Shown here: positions 7,948 through 15,970 of the stretch, in pieces
How positions within the stretch are numbered: the first letter of the stretch is position 1
How the letters are laid out: every line of letters starts with the position of its first letter
NCBI GenBank assembly: GCA_025964575.1
Contig: JAOPYO010000460.1
Location: 1 to 32,604, forward strand
Direction of reading: 5' to 3'
DNA: 32,604 nucleotides
DNA from: Actinomycetes bacterium
GTDB taxonomy: Bacteria; Actinomycetota; Actinomycetes; Streptosporangiales; Streptosporangiaceae
The notes under the pieces: model-generated
Told to the model about the DNA's origin: nothing
The model's input: the letters and a program-made list of their open reading frames with translations, nothing else
Databases searched by the model: none
Program-made: the position numbers and the translations under genes

Positions 7948-9075
7948 TCAGCCGCCGATCGGCAGCCGGACGACGAATTTGCAGCCGGGCCCCTCGTTGG
8001 TCACGCCGATCTCCCCGGAGTGCGCTTCGACGATGCCACGGGCGATCGCCAGGCCCAGGCCTGCGCCGCCGCCCGGGGAGCGGGCCGCCTCGCCCCGGAA
8101 GGCCACGTCGAAGACGCGGGGCAGATCCTGCTCAGGGATGCCACCACAGGCATCCGAGACGGTCACACAGGCCATGTCGCCGTCGGGGCCGTCGTGGATC
8201 TCACCGCGGATCTCGACGGTGCCGTCGTTCGGCGTGTGCCGGATCGCGTTGACGACCAGGTTGCGCACGGCCCGGCTGACCTCGATCGCGTCCACCTCGA
8301 GCGGCAGCCCCGACTGGGCCTCGCCATGGATCCGTACCCCCTTGGCCCGGGCCAGTGCCTCAGCGCCGGCCACCGCCTCGGCCACCAGGTCGTCCAGGCC
8401 GACGCGTTGCCGGGACAGCCGGAGCGCTCCCGCATGGATGCGGGCCAGTTCGAAGAGGTCGTCGACCATCTCGGTCAGCCGGTCCACCTCGGTGCGGATG
8501 CGGCCGTGATAGCGGCGTACGGTCTCGGCGTCGACGACCACCTCGTCCTCGAGCGCCTCGGACATGGCCCGCAGCCCGGCGAGCGGAGTACGGAGGTCGT
8601 GGCTGACCCAGGCGACCAGCTCCCGGCGACTGGTCTCCAGGGCCTTCTCTCGTTCGTGCGAGGCCGAGAGCCGGTCATAGGCCACCTTCAGCTCCCGGGA
8701 CAGCTCCGCCAACTCGGCGGGCAGCACCGCGGAGGGCGTCCGGTAGGGATCGGACCGTACGGCCTCGACCAGCCTGCGATTGGCGGCGATCAAGCGGCGG
8801 CCCAGCAAGAACGACACCCCGGTGCCGATCAGGCCCGCGACGACCACCACGGTGAGCGCCACCGAACGGTCGTGCTCCGAGATCATCATGAGCAGGGTGA
8901 TCACGACGATGCCCGCTACCGTGGCCAGCACGGTGGCCACCGCCACCACGGCCATTTGGACGGCCATGGACCGGCCGCGGAGCACCTGGAGCAGGACCAG
9001 TCCAACGGCGGCGACCAGCAGTGCGGCACCCGCGGCGTATCCGGCCACTTCCACGAACGCCTCGAACGGGATCAT
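7948..9075 (-). CDS. Membrane sensor histidine kinase
   Basis: This 375-residue kinase is the partner of the response regulator whose gene it overlaps by ATGA (9072-9075). Three hydrophobic helices occupy about residues 10-32, 38-62 and 70-93 with almost no extracellular loop, so it probably senses signals within the membrane. A short linker leads to the HisKA dimerisation helix with WVSHDLRTPLAGLRAMSEAL, His159 being the phosphoacceptor. The HATPase domain has an N-box (RNLVVNAIRHTP), DACGGIPEQDL and GAGLGLAIARGIVEAHSG. It is OmpR/PhoB-system type. No ligand can be read from the sequence. Confidence 0.92.
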   Translation of the reverse strand: MIPFEAFVEVAGYAAGAALLVAAVGLVLLQVLRGRSMAVQMAVVAVATVLATVAGIVVITLLMMISEHDRSVALTVVVVAGLIGTGVSFLLGRRLIAANRRLVEAVRSDPYRTPSAVLPAELAELSRELKVAYDRLSASHEREKALETSRRELVAWVSHDLRTPLAGLRAMSEALEDEVVVDAETVRRYHGRIRTEVDRLTEMVDDLFELARIHAGALRLSRQRVGLDDLVAEAVAGAEALARAKGVRIHGEAQSGLPLEVDAIEVSRAVRNLVVNAIRHTPNDGTVEIRGEIHDGPDGDMACVTVSDACGGIPEQDLPRVFDVAFRGEAARSPGGGAGLGLAIARGIVEAHSGEIGVTNEGPGCKFVVRLPIGG

Positions 9076-9854
9076 GCGGCCCCGCCCTGGCCGGCAGGCT
9101 CATAGCGGTAGCCCACGCCCCACACGGTGACGATCCGCAGAGGCGTGGTGGGGTCTCTTTCGATCTTCTCGCGGAGCCTGCGCACGTGCACCGTGACGGT
9201 CGAGGAATCACCGAAGGACCAGCCCCAGACCTGCTCGAGCAGCTGTTCGCGAGTGAAGGCCTGCCTGGGGTGGCGCAGGAAGAACGCCAGCAGATCGAAC
9301 TCCCGGGCGGTCAGTGCCAGCGGGGCGCCGGCGAGGGAGACCTCGTGCGCTCCCACGTCGACACGAAGGTCGTCGTCGGTGAGCACCCCGGCGCCGGCCG
9401 GGGCCAGCGAGCCACGGGCCCTGCGCAGCACCGACCGCACCCGCAACGCCAGCTCACGCGGGCTGAACGGCTTGGTCACATAGTCGTCGGCGCCGAGCTC
9501 CAGGCCGACCAGCCGATCGGTCTCCTGACCCAGCGCGGTGAGCATGACGATCGGCACGGGTGAGGTCTCCCGCAGCCGGCGGCAGACCTCCAGACCGTCC
9601 AGACCGGGGAGCATCAGGTCGAGCACGATCAGGTCGGGCGGGTTGGCCCGCGCCCGCCTGAGAGCCTCGCGGCCATCGGCCACGCACTCCACCTCATGCC
9701 CGTCCCGGCGGAGGTAGCGGGCGACCACCTCGGCCACGGTGTCGTCGTCGTCGACAACGAGGATACGCCCCGCGGCGGGGTTCCCCGCAGGTGCACTGGG
9801 GGCGTTACCCCTGGCCGGCTCATCGATCACATATCCACCGTAGGTCTGATTCAC
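9072..9854 (-). CDS. OmpR/PhoB-family response regulator
   Basis: Receiver domain (residues 30-145): acidic pocket VVDDDD near residues 33-38, phosphoacceptor Asp79 in LIVLDLMLPG, and Lys128 in YVTKPF. The C-terminal winged helix (about 165-255) has LTAREFDLLAFFLRHPRQAF, TVTVHVRRLREKIE and TVWGVGYRYE, so it is a DNA-binding transcription factor. The start is a GTG at 9854; the first 27 residues are variable, and an internal GTG nine residues in is also possible. It is the first gene of a two-gene operon with the histidine kinase. A long palindrome lies 52-106 bases upstream. Confidence 0.92.
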   Translation of the reverse strand: MNQTYGGYVIDEPARGNAPSAPAGNPAAGRILVVDDDDTVAEVVARYLRRDGHEVECVADGREALRRARANPPDLIVLDLMLPGLDGLEVCRRLRETSPVPIVMLTALGQETDRLVGLELGADDYVTKPFSPRELALRVRSVLRRARGSLAPAGAGVLTDDDLRVDVGAHEVSLAGAPLALTAREFDLLAFFLRHPRQAFTREQLLEQVWGWSFGDSSTVTVHVRRLREKIERDPTTPLRIVTVWGVGYRYEPAGQGGAA

Positions 9855-9905
9855 GTCATACGGCGATCTATCGAAATGAAGTCATGACTCTGTAAGACCC
9901 ACACC

Positions 9906-9960
9906 CTCCGCGATCACTCGATCACGCGATCGTTCGTCGGACGATCGCATGATCACGGAG
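9906..9960. promoter_or_regulatory. Long imperfect palindrome between divergent genes
   Basis: GATCACGCGATCGTTCG (9920-9936) is nearly the reverse complement of CGGACGATCGCATGATC (9938-9954). Outer arms CTCCGCGATCA (9906-9916) and TGATCACGGAG (9950-9960) also match with one mismatch. The element lies between the divergent response-regulator gene and the 10014 membrane gene, where an operator is more likely than a terminator. GATC and CGATCG recur several times. A transcribed attenuator hairpin is an alternative. Confidence 0.55.
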
Positions 9961-10013
9961 GGAGCCGTGGATTCCGGTGCGAGCAAGCCTGTCAATCAGG
10001 TAGAAATGCCACG

Positions 10014-10484
10014 ATGACTGAGGATCACCGGGCGACCGGCACCGGAACGGCGCTGGCAGGGGTGCTGGCCGGTGCGGTCGCCGCCACCATCGTCGGTATC
10101 GGTCAGGACTATGGGCTCGCTCATTTCCTGCCGCACGGCTGGCTCAGCACAGGGATCGCCTGCCTCATGGCGGGAGTCATCACCGGCCTGCCCGCCCTGG
10201 TCACCCACCCGGCCGGCGCCGTCGTGTCACTGGTCGCCGCCCTGCTGGCCGCCGCGAGTCTGCTGGCGGGCGACATCGCCTACGACCTCCTGTCCTCGCT
10301 GAACAGCGATCGGGCGCCGGACCCGCTCGGCATCGTCCGCGGATATGCACATCAGGATCTGGTCTATCTGGGGCTGGATCTGTTCGCCCCGTTGAGCGCC
10401 GCGCTCGTGGTGGCGCTGCGGGTCAGGAAGGTGCGGGCCGCTGACCGCGCTCGCCCGAGCGGGACCGACTGGGGCCCCGGCTGA
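10014..10484 (+). CDS. Small integral membrane protein, unknown function
   Basis: This is a 156-residue protein with four predicted membrane helices: about residues 13-29, 43-62, 66-87 and 117-138. A hydrophilic stretch after the third helix contains LSSLNSDRAPDPLGIVRGYA, and the C-terminal tail is basic and then Gly/Pro-rich. I recognise no named family; it resembles orphan actinobacterial membrane proteins. ATG at 10014; no strong Shine-Dalgarno, but TAGAAA lies seven bases before the start, compatible with a leaderless transcript. It is divergent from the two-component operon, so regulation by that system is possible. Confidence 0.7.
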   Translation: MTEDHRATGTGTALAGVLAGAVAATIVGIGQDYGLAHFLPHGWLSTGIACLMAGVITGLPALVTHPAGAVVSLVAALLAAASLLAGDIAYDLLSSLNSDRAPDPLGIVRGYAHQDLVYLGLDLFAPLSAALVVALRVRKVRAADRARPSGTDWGPG

Positions 10485-10545
10485 TCTTCGATGCCTACGG
10501 CCTGCACGGCTGTACCGGCGACGCCCCGGCCGCTACGGTGACGCC

Positions 10546-10713
10546 ATGGCTCGAACTATCTTGTCTGTTCTGGGCGTGATCCTTGCGGTCTGGCTGATCT
10601 TTCAGGTCATGGGCTGGATCATCGCCACGATCAAGTTCTTCTTGGTCGTGGGCGTCCTCGTCTTCATCGTGGTGCTGGTGGTGACCCTGTTCTCCCGGCT
10701 CTCCCGGGATTAG
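10546..10713 (+). CDS. 55-residue two-helix membrane peptide
   Basis: Reads MARTILSVLGVILAVWLIFQ, then VMGWIIATIKFFLVVGVLVF, then a short valine-rich stretch ending FSRLSRD. The chain is almost wholly hydrophobic with a basic end, consistent with one or two membrane helices separated by Gly-Trp. Small proteins of this kind (DUF-type, often annotated as hypothetical) are common in streptomycetes and relatives. It starts with ATG 61 bases after the 10014 gene. Its last 50 bases overlap the 3' end of the convergent MFS gene. Function unknown. Confidence 0.65.
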   Translation: MARTILSVLGVILAVWLIFQVMGWIIATIKFFLVVGVLVFIVVLVVTLFSRLSRD

Positions 10714-11854
10714 TTCTGAGGAAGAAAGCCACGATGGCGGCGCCGGCGAGTTGCAGGGCGGCCATGGTGAGGAGCAGGCCGACGGCACCGGCCCAGTCGG
10801 CCAGAGTGGCGGTCAGGGCCGCCCCCACGGCGGCCGCGCCGAGTTTCAGGCTGCCGCCGGTCGTGTTCACCTGACCCAGCCGGCCTGGAGGTGCCTCGCG
10901 CTGGCGCAGCGTGAGCGTCGCCGCGAGCACCGGTCCATCGCAGGCTCCCGCAACGGCAAAACAGGCGGTGGTCTCCGCCAAGGTCGTCGCGGTGGCGGCG
11001 CTGCCGAGCACGATCCCGAAGGCGATCAGCCCGGCGAGCACCACCCACTCGGCACGGCGCGCGGACAGCCAACGGGCCGAGGCCAGCGAGCCGCACAGCG
11101 CCCCGACCGCGAAGGCCGCCAACAGTTGGCCCCCCGCGGTGACGCCCGCCCCGACATGCGTGGCCAGCATCACCGCGACGACGGGGATGCCGCCCATGCC
11201 GAGGAAGGCCAGAGAGGTCCCGGCGGTCAGGGCTCTCAGCGTGGGGTTCCCGAGCAGTACGACGACCCCACCGGTGATCACATCCAGCCTGGACGCCTTC
11301 GGGAGGACGGGGCGGCCGGAAGCGGACAACGGCAGGAGAGGCATCGCGAGGGTCCCGAGGATCGCGACCCCGACGACCAGGGCCGCCGCGAGGTTCGGGC
11401 CGGCCCAGGCCGCCGTACCCGCCACCAGTCCCGGCCCGGCGATGCCCGCGAGGTTGTAGCTCGCCGATTCCAACCCGTACGCCCTGGTCAGATGGGCCGG
11501 GGAGACGATGCGCGGCAGCAGGCTGGACAGCGCGACCACGATCGGCTCGGTGCAACCGACGGCGATCGCGGCGAGCACCGCCAGTGACAGCGGGGCGTCA
11601 CCGGCGGTCAGCAGGAGCAGCGCCACCGCGACGGCGTAGCCGGCCGCCAGGAGGGTGGCGAAGAGCCGTGGACGGCGGACCCGGTCCATGGCGTTGCCGA
11701 GCACGGGTCCGGACACGACGTAGGGCAGGAGCAGCGCGGCCAGCAGAAAGCCGCTCGAAGCGGCCTGGCCCGTACGGGCCTGGACGAGCAGGACCAGAGC
11801 CGTTCCGATCCCTTCAGCCGAGACGCGCAGCAGGGTGGCGGCAGCAAAATGCAC
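10664..11854 (-). CDS. Major facilitator superfamily transporter
   Basis: 396 residues with about twelve hydrophobic helices. The loop after helix 2 reads GNAMDRVRRPRLF, the MFS motif A region (usual form G-x-L-x-D-R-x-G-R-R) in a modified form. LLPRIVSPAHLTRAYGLESA and AGIAGPGLVAG are typical of DHA-type proton-coupled exporters in actinobacteria. The substrate cannot be inferred. The start is GTG at 11854, preceded by an AT-rich stretch and no Shine-Dalgarno, so the start is moderately certain. Convergent with the 55-residue membrane peptide and overlapping it by 50 bases. Confidence 0.85.
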   Translation of the reverse strand: MHFAAATLLRVSAEGIGTALVLLVQARTGQAASSGFLLAALLLPYVVSGPVLGNAMDRVRRPRLFATLLAAGYAVAVALLLLTAGDAPLSLAVLAAIAVGCTEPIVVALSSLLPRIVSPAHLTRAYGLESASYNLAGIAGPGLVAGTAAWAGPNLAAALVVGVAILGTLAMPLLPLSASGRPVLPKASRLDVITGGVVVLLGNPTLRALTAGTSLAFLGMGGIPVVAVMLATHVGAGVTAGGQLLAAFAVGALCGSLASARWLSARRAEWVVLAGLIAFGIVLGSAATATTLAETTACFAVAGACDGPVLAATLTLRQREAPPGRLGQVNTTGGSLKLGAAAVGAALTATLADWAGAVGLLLTMAALQLAGAAIVAFFLRTNPGRAGRTGSPPAPR

Positions 11855-11917
11855 TGGATGCGCAAATTTGTTAATTCAGGCATCCTACGGGCCGTTTTAA
11901 CTCACCACAGAGGACGA

Positions 11918-11946
11918 AAGGAGTGCGGCCACCAGCCGCACCCCTT
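11918..11946 (-). terminator. Hairpin terminator after the I36-like inhibitor gene
   Basis: AAGGAGTGCGGC (11918-11929) and GCCGCACCCCTT (11935-11946) form a 12-bp stem with one mismatch and a five-base loop. On the minus strand it follows the stop of the 11970-12362 gene by about 25 bases and is followed by CG-rich sequence with little T tract, as is usual in high-GC actinomycetes. Confidence 0.6.
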
Positions 11947-11969
11947 CATCTATCGGTCGAGCGTCCGAT

Positions 11970-12362
11970 TCAGGTGACCGAGGCCATCTTGAACCCGTAG
12001 GCGTTCTTGATCTTCTTCCCCTTCACGTAGCTCATTGACGGGGTGCCCTTGCAGTTCACCTTCGTGTACATCGTGGCGCCGACGCTCTGAGTGGTGAGCG
12101 ACCACACCGTGATGGTGATGCGTTTGCCGTTGTGATGCAGGTTCGGGACGCACTTGTGGCCGAGATGCACCAAGCGCCTCGTGCCCTGGAAGTTCTTCTT
12201 CGTCCAGAAGCAGGTAAAGCCCTTTGGACAGTCCCCGGCCGCGGCCTTGGCGGACACGTGGCCGACGGCAATGGTCGAGGCGTTGCCGGGGGTGGCCAGC
12301 GCGGTCGTGAGAACCGGCGTGACGATGAGACCCATCAGCGCAGCCTTGGTGACCTTGTGCAT
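11970..12362 (-). CDS. Secreted small protein, peptidase inhibitor I36-like
   Basis: 130 residues. Residues 1-29 form a signal peptide (basic start, ALMGLIVTPVLTTALA, then GNAS cleavage site). The mature part contains CPKGFTCFWTKKNFQG, the pattern of the I36 (SMI-like) metalloproteinase-inhibitor and crystallin-like family of Streptomyces. Four mature cysteines (GDC, FTCFW, HKCVP, VNCKG) could form two disulfides. The rest is basic (KGKKIKNAYGFKM). AAGGAG lies four bases before the ATG and a hairpin directly precedes it. Inhibitory activity is inferred from family only; many members are uncharacterised. Confidence 0.8.
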   Translation of the reverse strand: MHKVTKAALMGLIVTPVLTTALATPGNASTIAVGHVSAKAAAGDCPKGFTCFWTKKNFQGTRRLVHLGHKCVPNLHHNGKRITITVWSLTTQSVGATMYTKVNCKGTPSMSYVKGKKIKNAYGFKMASVT

Positions 12363-12373
12363 GTCTCTCCTTC

Positions 12374-12394
12374 GGGCACCATAAAAGGGTGCCC
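12374..12394 (-). promoter_or_regulatory. Leader hairpin abutting the ribosome binding site
   Basis: GGGCACC (12374-12380) and GGTGCCC (12388-12394) pair perfectly around a seven-base A/T-rich loop. The hairpin ends one base from the AAGGAG of the I36-like gene. A TATATA -10-like element at 12403-12408 would place the transcript start close to the hairpin, so the mRNA may begin with it. It could stabilise the mRNA or present the ribosome binding site; neither is shown. Confidence 0.5.
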
Positions 12395-12454
12395 ACTGCG
12401 GATATATACCGTCAAAAATGGTAGGGACATGATGATCGACTAGGACAGGGCCCG

Positions 12455-12483
12455 TAGACCCAGGCCCATAGACCCAATAGACC
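12455..12483. repeat. Three TAGACC iterations upstream of the I36-like gene
   Basis: TAGACC occurs at 12455-12460, 12469-12474 and 12478-12483, each followed by C or T. Spacing is 14 and 9 bases. It lies about 95-120 bases upstream of the I36-like start codon in a gene-free stretch (12363-12560). It may be a protein-binding iteron or chance. Confidence 0.3.
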
Positions 12484-12560
12484 TAATTGTGATGTGACTC
12501 TCGTCACGTCCGGTCGGTTCGCTGTCGAGGACGTTCGGGTCATTACCAGGCCGTTCTTCG

Positions 12561-13547
12561 CTAGACCGTGCGCAGTGCCTCCACGGGCGTGGGCCGCGCC
12601 GCACGGACGGCCGGATAGAGGCCGGCGACGGCCCCGATGACCAGGGTCGCGCCGATTCCGATGCCCAGGGCGCCGGCGGGGAGCACGATCTGCCAGTGCT
12701 TGTACTGGGCGTATCCGGCGGTGACCGCGGCCCCCAGCCCGCAGCCGGCGATCCCGCCGAGCGCGGCCAGCAGCACCGACTCCATGAGGAATTGGGCGGT
12801 GATGTGCCTCCTGGTCGCCCCCGTGGCCCGGCGCAGGCCGATCTCCGAGCGCCGTTCGAGGACCGAGATCACCATGACGTTGGCGATGCCGACCGCACCG
12901 ACCAGGACGGCGACCCCACCGAGTCCGAGGAACAGCGAGTTGGAGGCGTTCTTGGCGGCGAGCTGGGCGCTCAGCGCAGAGGACGGCTGGCTGACCTCTA
13001 CCTCATCGGGATGTGCAGGGTTTGCGGTCGCCCCGAGCACCTTGTAGGTGTCGTTCACATGGGTGACGTCGGTACGGACGTAGATGGTGCTGGACGACCC
13101 GTCTGTACGGAACGCCTGCTGGGCGATCGGGTAGCCGATCAGTGCGGCATGGTCGATGTCCGGGGCCAGCTGGAGTGGTGTGAGGACGCCCACGACGGTG
13201 AAGGTTCGGCCGCCGAGCCAGACCGCCCTCCCGGGCGTCAGGGTGGTGATGCCGAAACGCTGTGCGGCGACGGAACCGAGCACCACCACCGGGAAGTGAC
13301 TGGTCGCTTCGTTCAGGAACATACCCTGGGCCATGCCGCCGTGCAGCACGGGGATCAGGTTGGTGCGAGAGGCCATGACGGTGATCCCGCCGGTCCGCCC
13401 CGGATCGACCAGCCGGTTGCGGAGCACGGTCCGGGGTACGGTGGCCACCGCGGTGATCTGCTCGACCCCGGTCGCCCGGGTGGCCGCCTTGGGGCGTAGC
13501 CGCGTGGTCGGGCCCAGCGGCACAGGACGTGCCGGAGTGAAGGCGAG
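12561..13547 (-). pseudogene. MacB/FtsX-type ABC transporter permease lacking its N-terminus
   Basis: The reading has the family's periplasmic domain (TGGITVMASRTNL, LGSVAAQRFGI, RAVWLGGRTFTVVGVL) and the three C-terminal helices with NVMVISVLERRSEIGLRRAT and AVRAARPTPVEAL. The normal beginning of these permeases, a cytoplasmic lead, the first membrane helix and roughly 80-100 residues of periplasmic domain, is absent. Homology appears to start near 13547, only 24 bases from the stop of the next ABC permease gene. The open frame extends to 13637 but that part is antisense-like or out-of-frame sequence from the neighbour. No partner ATPase is adjacent. A deletion joining two ABC loci is the simplest explanation. 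A functional short permease is unlikely. Confidence 0.65.
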
Positions 13548-13570
13548 TGGGCGTGCCGAACCGCTGTGAG

Positions 13571-14566
13571 TCAGGTGCGGCGGCGGATCAGCCAGACCGT
13601 GGTGGCGGCGAGCAGGAGGGTGAGCAGGCTCATCCATCCGGTCTCGATGAGCTGGAACGACCAGAACCTGCTGGCAGGGTGGTAGTTGGTCAGCAGGGTG
13701 TAGTGCTGGGCCTCCAGCCAGGCCCGGAAGGTGGCGGACGGCTGCTGGCTGGTGGCGACCTGGAACTGCTGGTAAAGGGTGTGTTCCTGGACGTGGCTGA
13801 GCAAGTGGCCGGCCGGATCCTGGTAGGAATTACCGAGCGCCCAGTCGTGCGGGTCCAGCTTGCCAGAGGTGGTGAGCGGGGTCATGTAGTGCTTGCGGAG
13901 CAGGAAGGTGGTCGCCATGAGCAAGGCGAACGCACTGAGGAAGACGGAGCCGACGGCGACGACGCTGCGGCGGAACACCAGCCCGGCCAGCACCCCGGCC
14001 GCGAAGGCCAGCAGCGTCTGGACGGGGAAGACGATCCCGTTGAACTCGAAGCCGAGGTAGTCGTTGAATCCAGTGGGCTGGACGCGCTGGAAGGGGGCGT
14101 TCCACCAGGAGTACACAGGACTGAAGGCCGCCGACGCCACGACCAGCCCCGCGGCGATCAGCAGCAGCTTGGTGAGGATCCAGCGGGTACGGCCTGCTCC
14201 CTGGGTCCAGGCGAACCGGTAGGTGCCCGACTCCAGTTCTCGGGCGACCAGCGGACCGCCGACGAAGGCGCCGAAGGCACCGGGAAGCAGCAGCAGGAAC
14301 ACCAGCAGCAGCCGCATCGTCCGGTACTGGTTGATGAACTGCGTTGCGAGTTGGTCGCAGTGAGTGCCGGGGGTGAAGGTGCACTGATCCAAGCCAAGCT
14401 GGTCGTAGGTGGAACGGGCGTCGAGTCCGCCGATCAGCAGCAGCGCGGCGAGGGCGGCCAGCAGCGCCACCACGCCGAAGAGCGCCAACCGGTGCTGCCT
14501 CCAGGTCACCCAGGCGGTGCCGAACCGGGGCAGCGAACCCACCTGGGATACGTCGATCGTCGTCAT
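13571..14566 (-). CDS. ABC-2 type transporter permease
   Basis: 331 residues, six predicted membrane helices: about 30-46, 92-112, 135-155, 180-200, 205-225 and 308-326. A large outer loop between helices 1 and 2 contains two cysteines (DQCTFTPGTHCDQ). The stretch GPLVARELESGTYRFAWTQG followed by RTRWILTKL is typical of actinobacterial ABC-2 permeases paired with YtrA-type GntR regulators. Its ATG overlaps the ATPase gene's stop by four bases (ATGA at 14563-14566). It would form the membrane part of an exporter; the substrate is unknown, possibly an antibiotic or cell-envelope signal. Confidence 0.88.
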   Translation of the reverse strand: MTTIDVSQVGSLPRFGTAWVTWRQHRLALFGVVALLAALAALLLIGGLDARSTYDQLGLDQCTFTPGTHCDQLATQFINQYRTMRLLLVFLLLLPGAFGAFVGGPLVARELESGTYRFAWTQGAGRTRWILTKLLLIAAGLVVASAAFSPVYSWWNAPFQRVQPTGFNDYLGFEFNGIVFPVQTLLAFAAGVLAGLVFRRSVVAVGSVFLSAFALLMATTFLLRKHYMTPLTTSGKLDPHDWALGNSYQDPAGHLLSHVQEHTLYQQFQVATSQQPSATFRAWLEAQHYTLLTNYHPASRFWSFQLIETGWMSLLTLLLAATTVWLIRRRT

Positions 14567-15486
14567 GAGGTGGCCGCCTTCGCGTGCTCGTCACGTACGG
14601 GTCTGGGGCCCGGGAGCGCGGAGGCCGAGGGTTCGCGCATGTAGGTCAGCACCAGTTCCTCCAGGGCGACCGGGTGCAGTTGCCAGCCCGGCGGGGTGGC
14701 GGACGGGTCGGCGGTGCGGACCAGCAGGTGCGCCTGGGCGGAGGCACGGCGGTCACGGACAACCGGGAACCGCTCGGCGACGGCGTCGGCCTGCTCGGCG
14801 GGCCCGGTGAGGACGTGATGCTCGGCCGCGAGGGCCTCGACCTCGCCGGCCACCTGCACCTGCCCGCCCTGGATCACCACCAGGTAGTCGCAGACCCGCT
14901 CCAACTCGGCGACCACATGGGAGGAGAACACCACCGACACGCCGTCCTCCGACACCGCCGCCATCAGCGCCGCCATGAAGTCGTGCCGGGCCAGCGGGTC
15001 CAGGGCGGCCAGCGGCTCGTCCAGGATCAGCAGCTGCGGGCGCTTGGCGAGGGCGAGGGTAAGCGCCACCTGGGACCGCTGCCCGCCCGACAGTTCACCG
15101 ACCTTCTTGCGCAGCGGAATGCCCAGCTCCGCCAGCCGGCCGTGGGCGCGTTCGGTGTCCCACCGCCGGTTCAGGCTGCGCCCCACCCGCAGCATGTCGG
15201 CGACCGACATGCCTCGGTAGAGCGCCGCGTCCTGGGCCACGAAGGCGACCGCGTCCAGCGCGGCGGCCGAGCCGGCGGGCAGGGCGCCCAGCACCCGCAC
15301 CTCGCCCGTCGTCGGCGGGGCCAGGCCCACGGCCAAGTTCAGCAGCGTGGTCTTGCCCGCGCCATTCGGCCCGACCAGCCCGACCACGTACCCGGCCGGG
15401 ATCGCCAGCGAACAGTCCCGCAGCGCCCAGCTGCGCCCGTACCGCTTGCCGAGCCCGGCGGTCTCGATCGCCATGTCGGTGCTCAC
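14563..15486 (-). CDS. ABC transporter ATP-binding protein
   Basis: 307 residues. Walker A GPNGAGKT (39-46), Q-loop Gln85, signature LSGGQ (132-136), Walker B LLILDEP (152-158, Asp156 and Glu157) and H-loop in FSSHVV are all present, so it should hydrolyse ATP. The C-terminal 80 residues are the variable extension of the drug/bacitracin-type exporter ATPases. GTG at 15486 forms a GTGA overlap with the upstream GntR gene, and the stop overlaps the permease start, giving a tight three-gene operon. It powers the adjacent ABC-2 permease. Confidence 0.92.
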   Translation of the reverse strand: MSTDMAIETAGLGKRYGRSWALRDCSLAIPAGYVVGLVGPNGAGKTTLLNLAVGLAPPTTGEVRVLGALPAGSAAALDAVAFVAQDAALYRGMSVADMLRVGRSLNRRWDTERAHGRLAELGIPLRKKVGELSGGQRSQVALTLALAKRPQLLILDEPLAALDPLARHDFMAALMAAVSEDGVSVVFSSHVVAELERVCDYLVVIQGGQVQVAGEVEALAAEHHVLTGPAEQADAVAERFPVVRDRRASAQAHLLVRTADPSATPPGWQLHPVALEELVLTYMREPSASALPGPRPVRDEHAKAATS

Positions 15487-15962
15487 GCGCCCACCCCTGC
15501 ACGACCGCTGTGACCCTCGTCGTCTTCCGACCGGCTCTCATGGCTCTCGCTGCTCTGGCGCAGGTCCTGCAGCGCGTTGACGAACAACGCGGTCATCCCG
15601 TCCTCGTCCAGCCCGGTCTCGGCCGCCGTGCGCATCCAGGCCAGCATGCTCTTGCGCAGGGCCGCCTGTTCCGGCAGTCCCACCATGCCGAGCGTGCCTT
15701 CGACGAAAGTGCCGATCCCGCGCCGCCCGGCCACCAGGCCCCGGTGCTCCAGCTCCCGGTAGGCCTTCAGCACCGTGTTCGGGTTGATGGCCAGCCCGGC
15801 CACGACGTCCTTGACCCTCGGCAGCTGATCGCCCTGCCGCAGATACCCCACCCGCATCGCCTGCTCGACCTGGTGGACCAGCTGGAGATAGGTCGGCACC
15901 CCGGAGCCGGGGTCGAGCCGGAACTCGATCGGCGAAGGCGAACCATCTTTATCTACATCCAT
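15483..15962 (-). CDS. GntR family transcriptional regulator, YtrA subfamily
   Basis: 159 residues. A winged helix occupies residues about 20-88: GVPTYLQLVHQVEQAM, GDQLPRVKDVVAGLAINPNT, VLKAYRELEHRGLV and GRRGIGTFV. The C-terminal dimerisation part is short (about 70 residues), as in the YtrA subfamily, which usually represses a co-transcribed ABC exporter. The tail (SSESHESRSEDDEGHSGRA) is acidic and disordered. ATG at 15962 lies inside the palindrome CCATAGTTATGG, so autoregulation and possibly a leaderless message are suggested. It is the first gene of the operon with the ATPase and permease. Confidence 0.9.
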   Translation of the reverse strand: MDVDKDGSPSPIEFRLDPGSGVPTYLQLVHQVEQAMRVGYLRQGDQLPRVKDVVAGLAINPNTVLKAYRELEHRGLVAGRRGIGTFVEGTLGMVGLPEQAALRKSMLAWMRTAAETGLDEDGMTALFVNALQDLRQSSESHESRSEDDEGHSGRAGVGA

Positions 15963-15970
15963 AGTTATGG
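15959..15970. promoter_or_regulatory. Palindrome overlapping the GntR start codon
   Basis: CCATAGTTATGG has perfect five-base arms (CCATA/TATGG) and contains the ATG of the GntR gene. The surrounding 30 bases are unusually A/T-rich for the window. YtrA-type repressors commonly bind palindromes at their own promoters, so this is a good operator candidate; binding is inference. Confidence 0.5.

Noticed and set aside
13547..14644. 365-residue plus-strand frame rich in Glu, Gly and Gln
   Set aside because: Antisense shadow of the ABC-2 permease, which has clear membrane helices and family motifs.
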